Shown piece after piece: positions 42,431-50,920 of a DNA stretch of 64,000 nucleotides. The stretch spans positions 682,001-746,000 of the forward strand of contig NZ_VAJL01000001.1 of the NCBI RefSeq assembly GCF_006175945.1. The letters run 5' to 3'. A program made the position numbers and the translations under genes. The first letter of the stretch is position 1, and each line of letters opens with the position of its first letter. The DNA comes from Chryseobacterium mulctrae (GTDB taxonomy: Bacteria > Bacteroidota > Bacteroidia > Flavobacteriales > Weeksellaceae). Below the pieces are notes generated by a model. It searched no databases and had not been told where the DNA came from. It worked only from the letters and a program-made list of their open reading frames with translations.

Positions 42431-43055
42431 AAATATATCGGTCAGTTTTAAAGATAAAAATGTTCTTCAAAATTTAAATTTAGAAATTGAAGAAGGTATT
42501 ATTTTAGGCATTCTCGGGAAAAACGGAGCTGGAAAAACGACACTGTTTGAATCTTTATATCAAAGTCAGAAATACAATGGTGAAATTTTGTGGCAAAACC
42601 AGAAACTTTTCCGTCAAAATATCTCTTACTTGGAAACGGAAAATTATTTCTATCCTTACATTACAGGAAGGGAATATCTTTCTTATTTCGCAAAAGATAA
42701 ACTTCCGAAAACTATAGAATTGGCTGAAAAATTTCAACTTCCGTTAGATAAATATGTTCAATATTATTCGAGTGGAATGAAAAAAAAACTGGCTTTAATC
42801 GGAATGTTGATGCTCGATAAACCTATTAATATTTTAGACGAACCGTTTAACGGAGTCGATTTTGAAGGTGTTCATTTATTGTATGACATCATCCGTGAAT
42901 TGAAGCAAAGTAATAAAATGGTGATTATAAGTTCGCATATTATCGAAACACTTTTCCATACTTGTGACCGAATCGTTACTTTAGAAAATGGATTCATCAG
43001 CAATATTTTTGAAAAATCTGATTTTGAAAAACTGAATCATTTTAAATTTGTTTAA
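42417..43055 (+). CDS. ABC transporter ATP-binding protein
   Basis: The 212-residue ATPase has Walker A GKNGAGKTTL, a signature YYSSGMKKKLALIG, Walker B NILDEPFNGVD and a switch ISSHIIETL. It is of the drug or bacteriocin-type exporter class (SSGMKKK signature). It is coupled to the membrane gene by a 14-base overlap; the downstream ClbS/DfsB-like gene follows by 19 bases. Confidence 0.9.
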   Translation: MLEIKNISVSFKDKNVLQNLNLEIEEGIILGILGKNGAGKTTLFESLYQSQKYNGEILWQNQKLFRQNISYLETENYFYPYITGREYLSYFAKDKLPKTIELAEKFQLPLDKYVQYYSSGMKKKLALIGMLMLDKPINILDEPFNGVDFEGVHLLYDIIRELKQSNKMVIISSHIIETLFHTCDRIVTLENGFISNIFEKSDFEKLNHFKFV

Positions 43056-43074
43056 ATATTAATAATTTCAACAA

Positions 43075-43587
43075 ATGGCAATTCCGTCCAACAAAGAAGA
43101 ATTAATCATTGCGATTGAATCGAATTATAAAAAGCTGAAGGCAGAAATCGATTCGGTTCCTAAAGACTTGAGTGATGTAAAAACTTTGGAAGGTCATTCA
43201 AAAGGAACCGAAATGTCAGTGAAAAATCTTCTTTCTTATCTGATTGGTTGGGGCGAATTGGTTTTAAAATGGAATTCAAAAAAAGAATTGAATGAAATAG
43301 TAGATCTTCCCGAAACAGGATACAAATGGAATGAACTAGGAAAACTTGCAAAGAAATTCTATCAAGATTACGAAAATGAAGATTTCTGTGAATTGAAATT
43401 AAAACTTGATTCTACTGTAGAAAAAATTTTAGTTCTCATCAATTCAAAATCGAATGTCCAACTTTATGGAATCAATTGGTATGAAAAATATACTTTAGGA
43501 AGAATGATTCAGTTTAATACCTCTTCGCCTTATGCTAATGCAAGATTGAGATTGAGGAAATGGAAAAAAGAACAAGGTTTTGAGTAA
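43075..43587 (+). CDS. ClbS/DfsB-family four-helix bundle protein
   Basis: The 170-residue protein has the ClbS/DfsB pattern: IPSNKEELIIAIESNYKKL, MSVKNLLSYLIGWGELVLKW, DLPETGYKWNELGKLAKKFY and RMIQFNTSSPYANARLRLRKW. ClbS protects E. coli from colibactin; relatives without colibactin genes have unknown roles. It follows an ABC exporter pair, so a self-protection or detoxification group is possible, by context only. Confidence 0.85.
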   Translation: MAIPSNKEELIIAIESNYKKLKAEIDSVPKDLSDVKTLEGHSKGTEMSVKNLLSYLIGWGELVLKWNSKKELNEIVDLPETGYKWNELGKLAKKFYQDYENEDFCELKLKLDSTVEKILVLINSKSNVQLYGINWYEKYTLGRMIQFNTSSPYANARLRLRKWKKEQGFE

Positions 43588-43800
43588 TTCTCTCGCAGAT
43601 TTTGGGGATTTAGCAGATTTTAAAGATATCGGTAAATTCAAAAATCAAAAAAAGCGTAAAGCCTAGATAAATTAAACGTCAGTTCGAGTGAAATTCTGAA
43701 AGAATTTTTATCGAGAACTTTTGAATTCTTAACTAACGTTCTCGATACATTTTTCCTTCTCTTCGATTCGGAAAAACACTCGAACTGACGACAGAATTTT
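43588..43800. repeat. multi-arm REP-like inverted repeat (CGTCAGTTCGAGTG)
   Basis: The outer arms CGTCAGTTCGAGTG (43677-43690) and CACTCGAACTGACG (43777-43790) are perfectly complementary; nested arms TATCGAGAAC (43709-43718)/GTTCTCGATA (43738-43747) give a cruciform. Just upstream, TCTCGCAGATTT and TTTAGCAGATTT words (43591-43621) match the repeat type near 22060 and 60365. Confidence 0.85.
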
Positions 43801-43805
43801 ATTAA

Positions 43806-43848
43806 ACAAAAAAGACATCTGCATTTCTACAGATGTCTTTATCTTTTT
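43806..43848. terminator. bidirectional terminator
   Basis: AAAGACATCTG (43811-43821) pairs with CAGATGTCTTT (43830-43840), with an A run before and a T run after; it serves the ClbS-like gene and the convergent yceI gene. Confidence 0.85.
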
Positions 43849-43860
43849 TGGTGTTCAGAA

Positions 43861-44535
43861 TTATTTTTGAGCAGCTTTTACATCGATACCGATTTCGATA
43901 TCTTTGCTGATCATCCATTCAGCTGGATCAGTTTCGTCAGTTCCGAATTTGATTCCCCAGTCAGCACGGTTTACAGTGAATTGAGCTTTCAAAGTAGCAG
44001 ATTTATCTACGATTTCTACTTTTGCAGGGAAAGTTACATTCATTGTTTTACCTAATAAAGTTAGGTTTCCGCTTACCGTTTTGTTAGCACCTTCTACAGC
44101 GTTTTGAGCACCTGCAGCAAGATCTTCAACTTTAGTGATTTTGAAATCAGCAGTCGGGTGTTTTTCTACGTCGAAGAAGTCAGCATTTTTAAGGTGACCT
44201 TCAAGATCTGTATATTTTTTGTCTTTCTCAGTTACAGAAGCAGGATCTACTTTGATCGACTTCATATCGATTACAAATTCACCAGATGCCAATTGATTAT
44301 CCGCAACAGATAATTCTCCCGTAGAAATTGCTAAAGTTCCCCAACGTGGAGCAAAACCTCCTTTGTGGAAAGCTTTCCAGTTTACTTTAGATGCAGCCGC
44401 ATCAACAGTGAAAACATCACCTTGCTTTTCAGCTACTGTTTGTTCCTGACCTGCAGTTGCAGCTTCTTTTTTATCACCACACGATGCAAGAAGTAAACCT
44501 AAACTTGCCAAAGCGATTACGCCAATTTTCTTCAT
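43861..44535 (-). CDS. YceI-family lipoprotein
   Basis: The 224-residue protein has a lipoprotein signal with lipobox LASC (Cys19) and the YceI beta-barrel: SKVNWKAFHKGGFAPRWGTL, FVIDMKSIKVDPASV, LEGHLKNADFFDVEKHPTADFKIT, GNLTLLGKTMNVTFPA and NRADWGIKFG. YceI proteins bind isoprenoid quinone or lipids in a central cavity; in this form it would be anchored in a membrane. It has a long AT-rich upstream gap and is transcribed alone. Confidence 0.93.
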   Translation of the reverse strand: MKKIGVIALASLGLLLASCGDKKEAATAGQEQTVAEKQGDVFTVDAAASKVNWKAFHKGGFAPRWGTLAISTGELSVADNQLASGEFVIDMKSIKVDPASVTEKDKKYTDLEGHLKNADFFDVEKHPTADFKITKVEDLAAGAQNAVEGANKTVSGNLTLLGKTMNVTFPAKVEIVDKSATLKAQFTVNRADWGIKFGTDETDPAEWMISKDIEIGIDVKAAQK

Positions 44536-44860
44536 TTTTTTAATGTATTTAATATTAATATTGTTTGTTGTCTCAATAAAACCTCAAAACTTTTATTTTA
44601 TTGTTTTGACTCTGCAAACCTCCGAAAAATTGAAGGCTTAATGATTAACATAGGATAAGAAAAGACTAAAATTATAAAAAACTTTTGGAAATTGAAGTTT
44701 AATAATCGTTAAATCCTAGAAATTGTACTGAATATTAAATCATATTGGTAGAATTAATAAAGCTTCCAAGATTATGATTTTTCTTTTGTAAAGTGATTTT
44801 AATTGGGATTTGTTTTATATTTGGTTGGCTTAAAAGGTCTCTATAAATTATTTTGAGTTT
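44536..44860. other. intergenic region between divergent genes
   Basis: No coding frame is convincing. A -7 element TATATTTG for the plus gene at 44861 lies at 44816-44823. A minus promoter for yceI must lie in 44540-44640 but I could not place it. Confidence 0.5.
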
Positions 44861-45988
44861 ATGAAAAAAAATATTCTGTTCTTTCTTATTTATACAACAT
44901 CCTACTTTAATTCGCAAACATACACCGCAAACTTCAATATAAATATTGAAAATAAAGATGTAAAAACGATTGTAGATCTTTGGCAGTCTTATTTGAAAAC
45001 AAATTCTAAAGAATACTGGAATATTGCTGAAACCAAAAATTTAAAAAACTTCAATACTCTTAATATCGAAGGGGTTATCAATCCGTCATTAATGAATTGG
45101 AATTTTTCTAATCATATTTTAAGTGTAAATCCTCTTTCGGAAGATTCTTATCTTATTAAATCTATTTTTGAAGGAGAAAACAAATCGGTTTTTGCGATTG
45201 CCAATGTTTTAGCTAAAAGAGAAAATGGAAATTACAAACTGTCTAATTATCTTTTCGACTACACAAAAAGCTGGAAATCTCATTCATCAGGCAACATTAC
45301 TTATTTCTACAGACCAGATTATATTTTAAACCAAGAAGAGGTTTCACAAGCAGAGAAATTTTATTCTGAATTGTGTAAAACTTTCAATCTCAAACCTGAA
45401 AAACTTACATATTTTATTGCAAAAGACTGTGACAACATTTATGATATTTTAGGTTATGAATATATTTTCAGCAAAGGAATGTCTAAAGAATGTGGTTATT
45501 ATGAAATTCAAAATAATTTTATTTTTGCAACAGAAAATGCAGGAGCCAATCATTATCACGAAATTACTCACTTCATTAATAAATTTTATCCCAACGCCAA
45601 TTATTTACTTTTGACAGGAATTTCAGCTTACTTATCAGGTGAAAAGGCACATTTCGGAAAATCTCTGGTTTATCACACCAAAAGGGTACACGAATATTTA
45701 GAAAAAAATAAAGAAATCAATTTATCAAATCTATTTGAATTTTACAAACTAGACGAAAACACAAATCCACAATACGTGATTGGTGGTTTGCTTTGTGACC
45801 TCATCATCGAAAGAAAAGGAAAAAATGGATTGATTGAAGCGTTCAGCAATACAAAATCTGATGAAGATCTTTTAAAGTTTTTGCAAATGAAAATTTTAAA
45901 GAAAAATGAAAACCTTAATGATGTTTTGAGAAAAAAAATTAAAGAGATTTCGAAAACAGATGAATTTCCAAATAGACTTAAAAATTAA
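44861..45988 (+). CDS. secreted HExxH protein (metallopeptidase-like)
   Basis: The 375-residue protein has a signal peptide (MKKNILFFLIYTTSYFNSQ). The central part has no recognised domain. His233-Glu-Ile-Thr-His237 (HYHEITHF) is a zinc-binding HExxH, followed by LLTGISAYLSG in the position where gluzincins carry an E in E-G-x-x-x-Y/F; here the residue is Thr252. The third ligand is therefore missing or differently placed. It may be an exported peptidase-fold protein with altered activity. Confidence 0.6.
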   Translation: MKKNILFFLIYTTSYFNSQTYTANFNINIENKDVKTIVDLWQSYLKTNSKEYWNIAETKNLKNFNTLNIEGVINPSLMNWNFSNHILSVNPLSEDSYLIKSIFEGENKSVFAIANVLAKRENGNYKLSNYLFDYTKSWKSHSSGNITYFYRPDYILNQEEVSQAEKFYSELCKTFNLKPEKLTYFIAKDCDNIYDILGYEYIFSKGMSKECGYYEIQNNFIFATENAGANHYHEITHFINKFYPNANYLLLTGISAYLSGEKAHFGKSLVYHTKRVHEYLEKNKEINLSNLFEFYKLDENTNPQYVIGGLLCDLIIERKGKNGLIEAFSNTKSDEDLLKFLQMKILKKNENLNDVLRKKIKEISKTDEFPNRLKN

Positions 45989-46048
45989 TTATCAAACTAT
46001 TCTTTAAGAGATAATCTTTGAAAAAATAATATTTATAATAAAACATCA

Positions 46049-46348
46049 GTGGAAATAAAATATAACATTAAACTTTTTACGATTATCTCCTATACTATTT
46101 TGTTAGTTGCTTTTATATTGCCAAAAATAATCGTTACTAACTCTTATCGATATGGAGAATTACATAACTTATGGGTATTTTCAGTATTGGTTGTCTTCGC
46201 ATTTCATGGCATTTCAATTTTCTTAACTGTTTTAAATATTGCTTTTATCATTTTAAGAATAAGAGAGAATAAAAAAAAATGTTACATTTTATTATTGACC
46301 AACATTCCAATAATATTATTTGAGCTTTGGTTTTTTATAACCATTTGA
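46049..46348 (+). CDS. small membrane protein
   Basis: The 99-residue protein is mostly hydrophobic with three membrane segments (TIISYTILLVAFILP, WVFSVLVVFAFHGISIFL, CYILLLTNIPIILFELWFF). The start is GTG at 46049 since no ATG is available. There is no family assignment. It lies 60 bases after the HExxH gene and ends before a bidirectional terminator. Confidence 0.55.
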   Translation: MEIKYNIKLFTIISYTILLVAFILPKIIVTNSYRYGELHNLWVFSVLVVFAFHGISIFLTVLNIAFIILRIRENKKKCYILLLTNIPIILFELWFFITI

Positions 46349-46480
46349 TTAAAATTATGAAATATGATTTTCCTTTTGGATCACAGCAAAAAATAAAATG
46401 ACAAAATAGATTGAAGATGAACATAATAAATTGAAATTGTAAAACTTAAAAAATGATTTTATTCTTTCCCGTAAAAAACA

Positions 46481-46512
46481 AAAAAAGAGAAACCTCACTG
46501 TTTCTCTTTTTT
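46481..46512. terminator. bidirectional terminator
   Basis: AAAAAAGAGAAAC (46481-46493) pairs with GTTTCTCTTTTTT (46500-46512). It separates the small membrane gene from gldG. Confidence 0.9.
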
Positions 46513-46520
46513 ATATCATT

Positions 46521-48188
46521 CTATCCAAATTTCTTTTTTCTTAACCAGAAGAACAACCCTCCTAAAAGTCCGATTATTGCTAATGGCAAAAATAAATTAA
46601 GGTATTGCCAGTTTGTTCTTTCATCAGCGATTCTGTGACGATCGAGAAGACGTTCTTCGATGTTTCTATTTCTCAATTCCATCAGATTGCTGTCATCGAG
46701 AAGATAATCTAATGCATTTCTAAGGAATTGTTCGTTACCAAATTGTTCGTCAGTCAGCATATCAACTCCCAAAGGTAAAGCTTGACCTTTAATGATTTTA
46801 TTTCTTCCGACATCACCATCTGCAATCACGATCATTTTATTTTCCGGACTTGTTGCTTTAAAGCCAGGATAAGATTTTCTTTCAATTCTTGAAGCATAAG
46901 CAGAATTAAATTTTCCTTCCAGAGCAACAGCAAAAATTTTCGGTGTGCTTGGTTTTTCCATTTGTCCGAGACTGTCTACGCTGGAAATTTCTTTTAGCTC
47001 AACATAATTCGGAACCTGCTTCAGTAAAGTTCTTTCACTCGATTCAAATAAAACATGAGTTTTAAATTTTCTTCCGCCCAAAGTATCGATTGATGTAGGA
47101 AATTCAAGTTTTACAGGATTGATATTTTTTGTGATAGGATGATCGTGTTCTGCAATTCCCAAAGGAAAATATGGCCATGGAAGACTTGTATATTGTGCAT
47201 TCCCTCCTACTTCACCGGTAACCAGTTTTAAAAGCGCATACTTTTTTACATCTTTTACCAAAGCCGGATTGATTCTTAAACCATAATTAAAAAAGAAATC
47301 AGTCATATTAATATCAACCGGGAAAGGCATTACTTTTTTAGATCTCGTTAAAGTATCCATTTCAGCGTTTACCGCATCGATCATCCAAAGTGTTTTTCCG
47401 CCGTTCATGATGTACTGATCCAGAATAACTTTTTCACCGTCTGTAAAAGCTTTTCTTGGCTTTGCAATTACCAAAGCGCTCATTTGTTTCAGTAAAGGAA
47501 CGTCTGCCTGAGTAATTTCTACATTATTTTTAGGAACAATCGGCCCTGCATCATAACTTTCTAAGGCAAGATTCATAAATCCTTCAAATTCACGAGGATT
47601 CAGCTCATCCTGATTCACAAGAATTCCTATTTTTTTTCTTTTATCTGAAGCAACTGCTTTGATGTTTGAAACTAAATTATATTCTAAATTTTCAATCGAT
47701 TTTCTCAATTGCTCTTCCGCATTGATATTAGATTGCTGTACAACTAACGGAATAGAAACTCCTCTTTGGTTATACTTTACAACAGCATAAGGAAATAGAG
47801 TAATCTGCGAAACTTTTCCGTCTTTAATATCCGGAAGTATTGAAGGCTGCATTCCCATTGCCATCAAAGTGTCTTGCGACATTTTTGTTTTGATGGGATC
47901 GATGAATTTAAAATCTATTTTTGGATTGATTTTTCTGAATTCTTCAAGCATAAACTTGGTTTCGCTCTGAAGCTGTTTAAAGCTTGCCGGGAAATCTCCT
48001 TCTAAGTAAACATCTACCGTTAAAGGTTTTTTAACCGATTCTAAAACTTTTATTGTACTATCTGAAAGTGTATATCTTTTTTCTTTCGTTAAATCTAATC
48101 TGATGCCTGAAAATGCAAGAATTAATGCGACTGCAAAAGTTCCAATCAATAAAATGGCAAACGGAGATTTTAGGTTGATCTTCTTCAT
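46521..48188 (-). CDS. gldG: gliding-motility ABC transporter auxiliary component GldG
   Basis: The 555-residue protein has one N-terminal and one C-terminal membrane helix with a large periplasmic part of the ABC-type uncharacterised transport family (VLESVKKPLTVDVYLEGDFPASFKQL, FKFIDPIK, QKDxK-type segments, GGKTLWMIDAVN). GldA, GldF and GldG form a transporter needed for gliding or T9SS function in Flavobacterium johnsoniae. gldF is 4 bases upstream; gldA is not in the window. Confidence 0.93.
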   Translation of the reverse strand: MKKINLKSPFAILLIGTFAVALILAFSGIRLDLTKEKRYTLSDSTIKVLESVKKPLTVDVYLEGDFPASFKQLQSETKFMLEEFRKINPKIDFKFIDPIKTKMSQDTLMAMGMQPSILPDIKDGKVSQITLFPYAVVKYNQRGVSIPLVVQQSNINAEEQLRKSIENLEYNLVSNIKAVASDKRKKIGILVNQDELNPREFEGFMNLALESYDAGPIVPKNNVEITQADVPLLKQMSALVIAKPRKAFTDGEKVILDQYIMNGGKTLWMIDAVNAEMDTLTRSKKVMPFPVDINMTDFFFNYGLRINPALVKDVKKYALLKLVTGEVGGNAQYTSLPWPYFPLGIAEHDHPITKNINPVKLEFPTSIDTLGGRKFKTHVLFESSERTLLKQVPNYVELKEISSVDSLGQMEKPSTPKIFAVALEGKFNSAYASRIERKSYPGFKATSPENKMIVIADGDVGRNKIIKGQALPLGVDMLTDEQFGNEQFLRNALDYLLDDSNLMELRNRNIEERLLDRHRIADERTNWQYLNLFLPLAIIGLLGGLFFWLRKKKFG

Positions 48189-48192
48189 GTTT

Positions 48193-48921
48193 TTACTTCT
48201 TTTTATTGATAAAATGATTAGACAATGTTAAGGTAAGACCAATGATGAAAACAAAATAGGCAACATCTTTAAAATCGATAAGACCTCTTGTAAAGCCTAA
48301 GAAATGTTGATAAAAACCAATATTTTGTAAAATAAAATCAGCTCCGCCCAACAATTTATAACTTGCCAATTGTTCGATTCCGAAATACATGATGAAACAC
48401 ATGAAAACTCCCAAAAGGTAAGCCATGATCTGGTTTTGAGAAAGCGATGAAGCTAAAATTCCAACTCCCGAAAAAGCAGCAATCAAAATAATTAAACCGA
48501 AATAGCTTCCGAAAGTCATTCCCATATCAATATTTCCTTCAGGAACTCCCAAAACGTAAACCGTATAAAAATAAATTACCGAAGGAATTAGACATAAAAT
48601 TCCGACCACCCAAACTGAAAGAAACTTTCCTGAAACCAAATCTGAAACTTTCAGAGGCTGAGAAAACAACCAGTTTAAAGTTCCCGTTTGTAGTTCTTCT
48701 GCAAAAGTTTTCATCGACAACGCCGGAATAATAAACATCAGTAACCAAGGTACTAAAACGAAATAGCTCTGTAAAGATGCCATTCCGATGTCAAAAATAT
48801 TAGAATCATTTTCGAAGAAAAACAGAAACAAAGTCGTTATCAGACTGAATGCTGCGATGATGATCCACGCGCTCCAGTTCCCAAAATAACTCCAAAGTTC
48901 TTTTTTTAAAATTGCAAACAT
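48193..48921 (-). CDS. gldF: gliding-motility ABC transporter permease GldF
   Basis: The 242-residue protein has six hydrophobic segments of the ABC-2 type (IIAAFSLITTLFLFFF, MFIIPALSMKTFAEE, LNWLFSQPLKVSDLVSGKF). It is the membrane partner of GldA/GldG. The pair gldF-gldG is in its usual order. The gap upstream contains repeat words TTAGGTTTTAG. Confidence 0.93.
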   Translation of the reverse strand: MFAILKKELWSYFGNWSAWIIIAAFSLITTLFLFFFENDSNIFDIGMASLQSYFVLVPWLLMFIIPALSMKTFAEELQTGTLNWLFSQPLKVSDLVSGKFLSVWVVGILCLIPSVIYFYTVYVLGVPEGNIDMGMTFGSYFGLIILIAAFSGVGILASSLSQNQIMAYLLGVFMCFIMYFGIEQLASYKLLGGADFILQNIGFYQHFLGFTRGLIDFKDVAYFVFIIGLTLTLSNHFINKKK

Positions 48922-49030
48922 GTTTTATTTAGGTTTTAGGTTATAGGAATTAGGTTTTAGATAATTGGCGTTACATTAACTCACAATTGACCATTCACTA
49001 TTAACTTTATTAATTTTTACTTGGCTCTTT
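48922..49030. repeat. intergenic repeat words (AGGTTTTAGGTT; CAATTGACCATTCACTATTAAC)
   Basis: AGGTTTTAGGTTATAGGAATT (48931-48951) holds tandem words of the TAGGTTT type, and ACAATTGACCATTCACTATT (48982-49001) resembles the words at 33519-33579. No gene. Confidence 0.5.
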
Positions 49031-49585
49031 TTACTTTTTACTTTTCCCTTTCTTATTCACCAGCTTCACCGTCATCATGATTAAAAATACCAGAACGAAA
49101 AATCCTGTAATTAATTGCCACCAATATTCAATAACCTGATATTTTAAAATAACGGTAAAAACGACCAAAAATAAAATAAATGTGGCAATTTCGTTCGCTT
49201 GCCTTAGTTTTAAATTGGCTGTTTCTAAAGTATTTCCGTTGAGCTCGACTAATTTTTTTACTTTTTTCCAACACCAGTAATGGTAAATGGCCAATCCAAT
49301 TAGGAAAGTAAGCTTCAGATGAAACCACGGCATTTTCATTAATCCCGAATTCAAAAAGATCATAATCAAACCACAAACGGTCATGATAACTCCTGCAGGA
49401 ACGGTGATAATGTTCCATAATCTTCGAGCCATAAAGGTGTATTGCTCTCTCAAAATGGTCTTTTTTTCGTCAGAAAAAGCATCAGTATCTTTATAGTACA
49501 CGAAAATCCTCACGAGATAAAAAATTCCCGCAAAATAACTGACCATGAAAATAATGTGTAACGCCTTGATGATGGTATAAAGCAT
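49031..49585 (-). CDS. hemJ: protoporphyrinogen oxidase HemJ
   Basis: The 184-residue protein has four to five membrane helices and the HemJ pattern: His10 in IIKALHIIFMVSYFAG with FYLVRIFVYY, PWFHLKLTFLIGLAIYHYW with the key Lys, and RQANEIATFILFLVVFTVIL near the end. HemJ oxidises protoporphyrinogen IX in heme synthesis. A TATCTTTG element lies 16 bases upstream (49602-49609). Confidence 0.92.
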   Translation of the reverse strand: MLYTIIKALHIIFMVSYFAGIFYLVRIFVYYKDTDAFSDEKKTILREQYTFMARRLWNIITVPAGVIMTVCGLIMIFLNSGLMKMPWFHLKLTFLIGLAIYHYWCWKKVKKLVELNGNTLETANLKLRQANEIATFILFLVVFTVILKYQVIEYWWQLITGFFVLVFLIMMTVKLVNKKGKSKK

Positions 49586-49601
49586 CGTAAAAATTTGTGT
49601 G

Positions 49602-49609
49602 CAAAGATA
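49602..49609 (-). promoter_or_regulatory. -7 element of hemJ
   Basis: TATCTTTG on the minus strand, 16 bases from the ATG. Confidence 0.6.
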
Positions 49610-49677
49610 GTTTATTTCAGAAAAAAAGTGAATTTTATATGAGAAAATGATGATTAAAGAAGATTAATTGAATTATT

Positions 49678-50328
49678 TTAAAATTTAAAAATAATTTTGA
49701 TATCAATATTAAAATTAAAACCAAGTTTAGAACCTTCCTTATTTAGCAAAAATTGAAATGGCAATCCATCGGTCGGCTCATATTTTTCTTCCCGATTTAT
49801 CACATTACTGTAAGAAATATCACTCTGTCTGATTCCGAAACCAATTTTAGGCATAAATCCGAACCAAGACGATTCTTTGTGAAGCATGATGCTGTAATTG
49901 ATATTTAATCCTGCTTTAGTTCTTTTGTAATCTGCAGAACTGAATGAATAATAATTATCATTTTCATCATAATAATTTCCATTCACATTATCACCTTTAT
50001 GATTTAGGTAAAAAACTTCTGCCGAAATCAAATGCTTTAATCTTGAATCAGGGTTTAAACTATAAAAAACTTCAGGCCGAATTTCAAACATATTAAATTT
50101 CCCCTTGAAGTCATTATGGTTAAAAGGCGTAATTCCTTCCGAACCATATCCTAGTTCGGCACCAATCCACCATCTTTCAGACAATTTGTGCATATAACCA
50201 ACATTGTATCGCTGATCCCGAAACGGTGAAAAAGTACTGACCGTAATAATTGATTTAAAATCCTCAGACTGCGCAGAAAGCTGAATTGATAAAACAAAAA
50301 TAAAAAGCAGAAGTAGATCTTTTTTCAT
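49678..50328 (-). CDS. outer membrane beta-barrel-like hypothetical protein
   Basis: The 216-residue protein has a signal peptide (MKKDLLLLFIFVLSIQLSAQ), alternating beta-strand patterns (YMHKLSERWWIGAELGYG, FNMFEIRPEVFYSL, GFMPKIGFGIRQ) and a terminal aromatic residue (IIFKF), as in outer membrane barrels. It may serve as a small porin or structural protein; no family is assigned. Confidence 0.7.
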   Translation of the reverse strand: MKKDLLLLFIFVLSIQLSAQSEDFKSIITVSTFSPFRDQRYNVGYMHKLSERWWIGAELGYGSEGITPFNHNDFKGKFNMFEIRPEVFYSLNPDSRLKHLISAEVFYLNHKGDNVNGNYYDENDNYYSFSSADYKRTKAGLNINYSIMLHKESSWFGFMPKIGFGIRQSDISYSNVINREEKYEPTDGLPFQFLLNKEGSKLGFNFNIDIKIIFKF

Positions 50329-50411
50329 CGAAGATTCTTAGAATATTAATCTGCTAAAAATAAAACAATTCTATATTCGACAACAAAATAATTTATATTT
50401 ATAAACAATAA

Positions 50412-50852
50412 TTATTTATTAAAAGAAGTACTGTCTATTTTTTTACCATCGGCGTATTTTTTTATGTATTTCAATTTTCCATTTTCATCATAAAATTTCC
50501 AGTCTCCGAAATAATACCAATGGCGCTCGTTTTCAGAAATATCAAGCTTTGATTGTCCGCGTTCCATAATATTTCCGTTTCGATAATAAACGAACATTTT
50601 AATTTTTTTTCTTCCTATTTTTTCTTTTTGGTAAAGCTGGTTATCTAAAGTTGTTTTCCAGACTCCTACCTTTTCACCTTTCTTATATTTTCCAACTGTA
50701 ATTAATGTTCCTTCTTCGGTAGGATATTTTTCTATCCATTTTCCGTGCCGTTTCTGAACTTTATCAGAAATCTTAATGTATTGATTCGTTTTAGTTTGGC
50801 AAGAAGCCAAAACAAAAATTGACAGCAGGGTTAGTAAGATATTTTTAAGCAT
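50412..50852 (-). CDS. lipoprotein with MORN-like repeats
   Basis: The 146-residue protein has a lipoprotein signal with lipobox LASC (Cys18). The mature part repeats a MORN-type pattern (HGKWIEKY, KVGVWKTTLDNQ, YRNGNIMERG, YYFGDWKFYDENGKLKYIKKYADGK), as in the YwqK group. The function is unknown. It lies downstream of the kbl terminator, on the same strand. Confidence 0.72.
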   Translation of the reverse strand: MLKNILLTLLSIFVLASCQTKTNQYIKISDKVQKRHGKWIEKYPTEEGTLITVGKYKKGEKVGVWKTTLDNQLYQKEKIGRKKIKMFVYYRNGNIMERGQSKLDISENERHWYYFGDWKFYDENGKLKYIKKYADGKKIDSTSFNK

Positions 50853-50892
50853 AAAAAAACAGAATTTCCGTAAATATAGAAATTCTGTTTTT
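50853..50892 (-). terminator. intrinsic terminator of kbl
   Basis: AAAAACAGAATTTC (50855-50868) pairs perfectly with GAAATTCTGTTTTT (50879-50892), followed on the minus strand by further T. It lies 28 bases after the kbl stop and overlaps the 5' region of the MORN-like lipoprotein gene. Confidence 0.85.
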
Positions 50893-50920
50893 ATTCTACA
50901 AATGTAGAAGGGTTTATTTT

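Noticed and set aside
46364..46440. Short frame starting MKYDFPFGSQQKIK
   Set aside because: Only 14 codons to the first stop; possible remnant but not supportable as a gene.
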